Source of the DNA: Planctomycetota bacterium
Lineage (GTDB): Bacteria; Planctomycetota; UBA1135; JACQFD01
Reading direction: 5' to 3'
DNA length: 64,000 nucleotides
NCBI GenBank assembly: GCA_016792805.1
Contig: JAEUHX010000058.1
Coordinates: 349,789-413,788, forward strand
The notes beneath the pieces are model-generated. The model had not been told where the DNA came from. It did no database searches and saw only the letters and a list, made by a program, of their open reading frames with translations. Shown piece by piece: positions 61,487-64,000 of the stretch. The position numbers and the translations under genes were made by a program. Position 1 is the first letter of the stretch. Every line of letters starts with the position of its first letter.

Positions 61487-62990
61487 GGCGCCTCTGCGGC
61501 CCCAGAACGCCTCGGTCGCGCAGCCCGCCTCGCGCGTCGCTTCGCTTTGGCTTGGAGTCGGAGCAGCCGTAGGCGGATTCCTGCTGGGTGCCCTCTTTCC
61601 CCATCGCGGGATCTATAACGACGGCATCTTCTTCGTTCAGTGGCTGAGCGACTGGACGCCGATTCAGCCCGACCGGGAAGTGTGGCTTTACCCCCACCTT
61701 CTGTACATTCCCCTGGCGAAGCTCTTCCACGAAGCGGCGTCGGCTCTGCTTGGGCTGCGTATCGACGAATCGCTGAAGCTGTTCTCGGCGGTTTGCCTGG
61801 GTGCCGCCGGTCCGTTTCTTGTGAGATTCTTCACGGCGCTCATGAGCGCGCCGCGAGCGGCCTTCGCGACAGCCCTCGTCCTGCTCTCGCCGTCCGTCTG
61901 GTTTTTCGCGGGAGCGACGGAGATTCATACTCTTCACTTATTAGGCGTGAGCCTCGCGATATCAATGGCGGTGCGCCCGTGCGGATGCCGGCCGCTTCTT
62001 GGGTTCGCCGCGGCTGGAGCCGCCGTCGTCGGGACGCATCTTTCAGGCATTTTGTTGCTTCCTGCGATCATACTTCTCCATGTCCGCACCCAACGGCGCA
62101 CGCCGACGCCAGCCTCGCCATCCTGGGTACGAGTCGCCTTCGCATTCTCCCTCGGCGCCGCCACGATGTGGGCAGTCGCTGGAGCAGTGCACTGGCTCGC
62201 AACCGAGCACAGCATCCTTGTCGACTACTTCCGCGCTGTTCATCCGGCGGAGCAGCCCTATTTCGAAACCATCCTTCAGGAGCTCTGGGCTCAGTCGGGA
62301 GTCCTGGCCGGAGCGGGACTCCTCGCCGGAATCTTCTTACTGATCCAAGATCGAGCGCTCGCATTCGCTATCCTCGCCTCGCTCGCCGGGTATGCACACA
62401 TGATCGGCTCAAGCCGAGTGGAGTACACCGGCGGCTATAACATCGGCGTCCTCCCTCTGCTCGCCGCCGGCGTTGCGCAGCTTTTTCCGCGTTGGCGCGG
62501 AGCGCCTCTCGCCGTCGCCGCGATCGTACTGGTCTGCACTCAAGCCTTCCTTGCTTGGCCACAGGTTTCGAAAGCCCACCGCAGCGAGAACCATCGGGAC
62601 GTCGCCGAAGCCCTTGCGGCGCGCATCGGCAAGGGCTCCGCGTTATTACTTTTCCTCCGGTCCGGCGTCGACGTGGAGTTCAATGCGCCGGAGCTCAAGA
62701 ATCTCACCCGCCTGTATATCGGGCCTGAAGTGCTGAATCTGGCGGAACTCGATGAGCCGGGACCCTTCGGCGTCGACCCCGTAAAGTCAATCGCCGAAAC
62801 GCAGCGCGCGATGAACCGCGTCGACACCGCCCTGCGGGCCGGCCATAAGGCCTATGTGCAGGCATCCGCCTTGCAGCTCGCTGCCGAGCGGCCCTACCTG
62901 CAGCGCTGCATCCATCACCTCACACAGAAGTATGAGATCGGCCCGCCCGATGACGCGGGTTTGTGTGAAGTTCGCGCGAAGCCGGAGTAG
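61485..62990 (+). CDS. polytopic membrane protein, possible GT-C-type glycosyltransferase
   Basis: 501 residues from ATG 61485. About ten transmembrane helices. The first extracytoplasmic loop after helix 1 has FPHRGIYNDGIFFVQWLSD, the acidic residues recalling the catalytic Asp of GT-C enzymes and DUF2723 proteins, followed by WLYPHLLYIPLAKLF. A C-terminal soluble domain of ~120 residues ends the protein. The enzyme class is inference. Its start shares bases with the divergent NHL start. Confidence 0.65.
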   Translation: MAPLRPQNASVAQPASRVASLWLGVGAAVGGFLLGALFPHRGIYNDGIFFVQWLSDWTPIQPDREVWLYPHLLYIPLAKLFHEAASALLGLRIDESLKLFSAVCLGAAGPFLVRFFTALMSAPRAAFATALVLLSPSVWFFAGATEIHTLHLLGVSLAISMAVRPCGCRPLLGFAAAGAAVVGTHLSGILLLPAIILLHVRTQRRTPTPASPSWVRVAFAFSLGAATMWAVAGAVHWLATEHSILVDYFRAVHPAEQPYFETILQELWAQSGVLAGAGLLAGIFLLIQDRALAFAILASLAGYAHMIGSSRVEYTGGYNIGVLPLLAAGVAQLFPRWRGAPLAVAAIVLVCTQAFLAWPQVSKAHRSENHRDVAEALAARIGKGSALLLFLRSGVDVEFNAPELKNLTRLYIGPEVLNLAELDEPGPFGVDPVKSIAETQRAMNRVDTALRAGHKAYVQASALQLAAERPYLQRCIHHLTQKYEIGPPDDAGLCEVRAKPE

Positions 62991-63292
62991 TCGCTCGGCA
63001 AGCGGTTCCGCGAGGCATCTGAGCTGAGCGGAGACCTCGTCGCTGCTCGCAGGATGCTGCGGCGACGTCATGCAATCATCGGCTCGAGCTCAGATCGCGA
63101 ACGTATGATTCGTTTCTGTGGGGTGGTGTGCGGGCTTTCGTCTACCGAAGTGGGGTTGGTGGGTGCGCTCGAACCCTGATTTCGGATAAGTGGGGTCGGC
63201 GCGTGGAGGACGTTTCAAGAGTCAACCGTGCCCATGGCGATTCGGCGCCGCATACGCCGCCGAATGGAGTATCTCGGTACCGATTCCTCATC

Positions 63293-63494
63293 GCGCGGGG
63301 CAAGCCCCGCGCAATTGTTCGGCGCGAGCGCCGACCCTACCGATCAACATCAGTGCACATCAAAATTGCCTCACGCCCTTTTTCGCGCCATCCCGCATCT
63401 GTGCAGGCACAGGTTCTGCCGTAGGGCTCGGGCTTGCCCGAGACGATCTCGCGCGCGCATGCGCGCGCGAGCCGGCGCGGGCGACGCCCGCGCC
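63293..63494. repeat. second cluster of perfect short-loop hairpins
   Basis: Five perfect palindromes: 63293-63312 (9-bp arms, loop AA), 63319-63334 (7-bp arms, loop GA), 63427-63442 (7-bp arms, loop TT), 63448-63471 (11-bp arms around AT, a 24-bp perfect palindrome) and 63474-63494 (9-bp arms, loop GAC). Confidence 0.7.
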
Positions 63495-63553
63495 CGAAGG
63501 CAGCGCTTCTGATCTTGCGCTCGCCATTGCCTTCACAAATAGGAGACGGCAAG

Positions 63554-63880
63554 GAATGGGGCGTGGGTCGGTCTTGGCGCGGCGAGTTCCGCAGACGCGA
63601 GGCCATGGCGCGCGCGGAATCGGACTGGCGCGAAGCGCCGGTCAGATTCCGCGCAGCCGATGGGCCGCCGAGCGTCGGGAGGCCATGACAGGATTCCTCC
63701 GCAGAGCGAGCGCGAGGAATCGGCGCTCAGCGCAAGGCGCGCGCCGCAGGCGTAGCCAGAAGCGACGCCGAGGACGCGCAACGCCGCGCTGGGCGCCGAG
63801 GCCCGCGCGCAGCTCGGAGGAATCCTGGAATGGCCTCTTGGACTGTCCGCTGCCGAGCCAAGACCGACCACGCCCCATTC
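63554..63880. repeat. element with 24/25-bp inverted ends, containing the 70-bp repeat
   Basis: Left end GAATGGGGCGTGGGTCGG... (63554-63578) and right end (63857-63880) are inverse copies with one base deleted. The right 69 bp (63812-63880) are the inverted copy of the repeat at 55593-55662. Confidence 0.6.
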
Positions 63881-63927
63881 TTCCCGAGTCGCAAGTCGAA
63901 AGTCGCGCGCGCACGCGCGCGCTCACC

Positions 63928-63947
63928 GGTCGGCGCACGCGCCGACC
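63928..63947. repeat. palindrome GGTCGGCGC-AC-GCGCCGACC
   Basis: Perfect 9-bp arms with a 2-nt loop. Same core as the palindrome at 864-879 and, with another loop, 63319-63334. Confidence 0.55.
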
Positions 63948-64000
63948 CCACTTTTCGAATGGGTTGTAGCGTGCACGCGCCGACACCACTTATCCGCATT

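Larger units (their letters stand above)
63183..63997. repeat. region bounded by ~23-bp inverted repeats
   Basis: The left end contains CGGATAAGTGG then GTCGGCGCGTG; the reverse complement of the right end has the same text with one mismatch between the two blocks. A third, related copy without the last bases lies at 63938-63956. The layout is like a non-autonomous element, but target-site duplications cannot be judged at the right edge. Confidence 0.55.
62991..64000. other. repeat-rich non-coding DNA at right edge
   Basis: No supported gene in 1010 bp; the open frames are Arg/Ala-rich by-products of GC-rich palindromes. It contains a pair of ~23-bp inverted repeats at the ends (63183-63205 and 63975-63997), a cluster of palindromes (63293-63494) and an inner inverted pair (63554-63578 / 63857-63880). 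Confidence 0.6.

Noticed and set aside
63190..63969. 259-codon open frame at the right edge
   Set aside because: Runs through the palindrome cluster and repeats; the predicted protein is Arg/Ala-rich low complexity, as expected from GC-rich non-coding DNA.

Overview
The window looks like part of a planctomycete chromosome, from a high-GC, soil- or water-type lineage. Pointers are a CotH-like protein with a Gly/Arg-rich insert, an ECF sigma factor directly followed by a Ser/Thr kinase with a SUMF1-like tail, a split cytochrome b complex with an eight-haem c subunit, SBBP and copper-radical-oxidase surface proteins, and a recurrent C-terminal module with an IPNxP motif in secreted proteins. This is inference from gene content; there is no rRNA or universal marker gene here.

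Layout. 1-0.8 kb: 3' part of a CotH-like gene. 0.95-10.4 kb (minus strand): PPi-type phosphofructokinase, membrane HEAT-repeat protein, Rieske protein, cytochrome b, subunit-IV-like protein and octahaem cytochrome c, a quinol-oxidising bc-type complex. 10.4-16 kb: Smr protein, hypothetical genes, an aminotransferase, then tRNA-Leu(GAG) beside a striking chain of five perfect hairpins. 16.2-22.5 kb: aspC, whose last 258 bp recur 5.1 kb downstream as a headless copy; between the copies lie a secreted copper radical oxidase and an SBBP beta-propeller protein, so this looks like an inserted segment. 22.7-30.5 kb: ECF sigma/kinase pair, S74-chaperone protein, O-methyltransferase and a secreted metallo-beta-lactamase/lamin-tail protein.

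30.5-38.7 kb (minus strand) is the most interesting part. Four overlapping genes encode a TIR protein, a MoxR-type AAA+ ATPase, a degenerate vWA-like protein, and a 1659-residue protein with a P-loop NTPase, a beta-propeller and a C-terminal TIR-like domain. It reads as an NTP-dependent biological-conflict (defence) system with TIR domains at both ends of the operon. A SAMHD1-like HD phosphohydrolase and a glycosyltransferase diverge from it.

41.3-48.4 kb: saccharopine-dehydrogenase-like protein with two tandem SGNH hydrolases, a pseudouridine synthase and a stand-alone molybdopterin oxidoreductase. 48.5-55.6 kb: small hypothetical gene, NYN nuclease, then an APC transporter / sarcosine-oxidase-like flavoenzyme / thioredoxin-cytochrome-Cu-monooxygenase fusion / MBL hydrolase operon. 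55.6-64 kb: terC remnant, HPF-like protein, NhaR-like regulator, tRNA-Met(CAT), secreted alpha/beta hydrolase, folE with an NHL protein, a polytopic membrane protein, and about 1 kb of repeat-rich non-coding DNA. Gaps throughout carry short palindromes and dispersed repeats, some shared between distant gaps.
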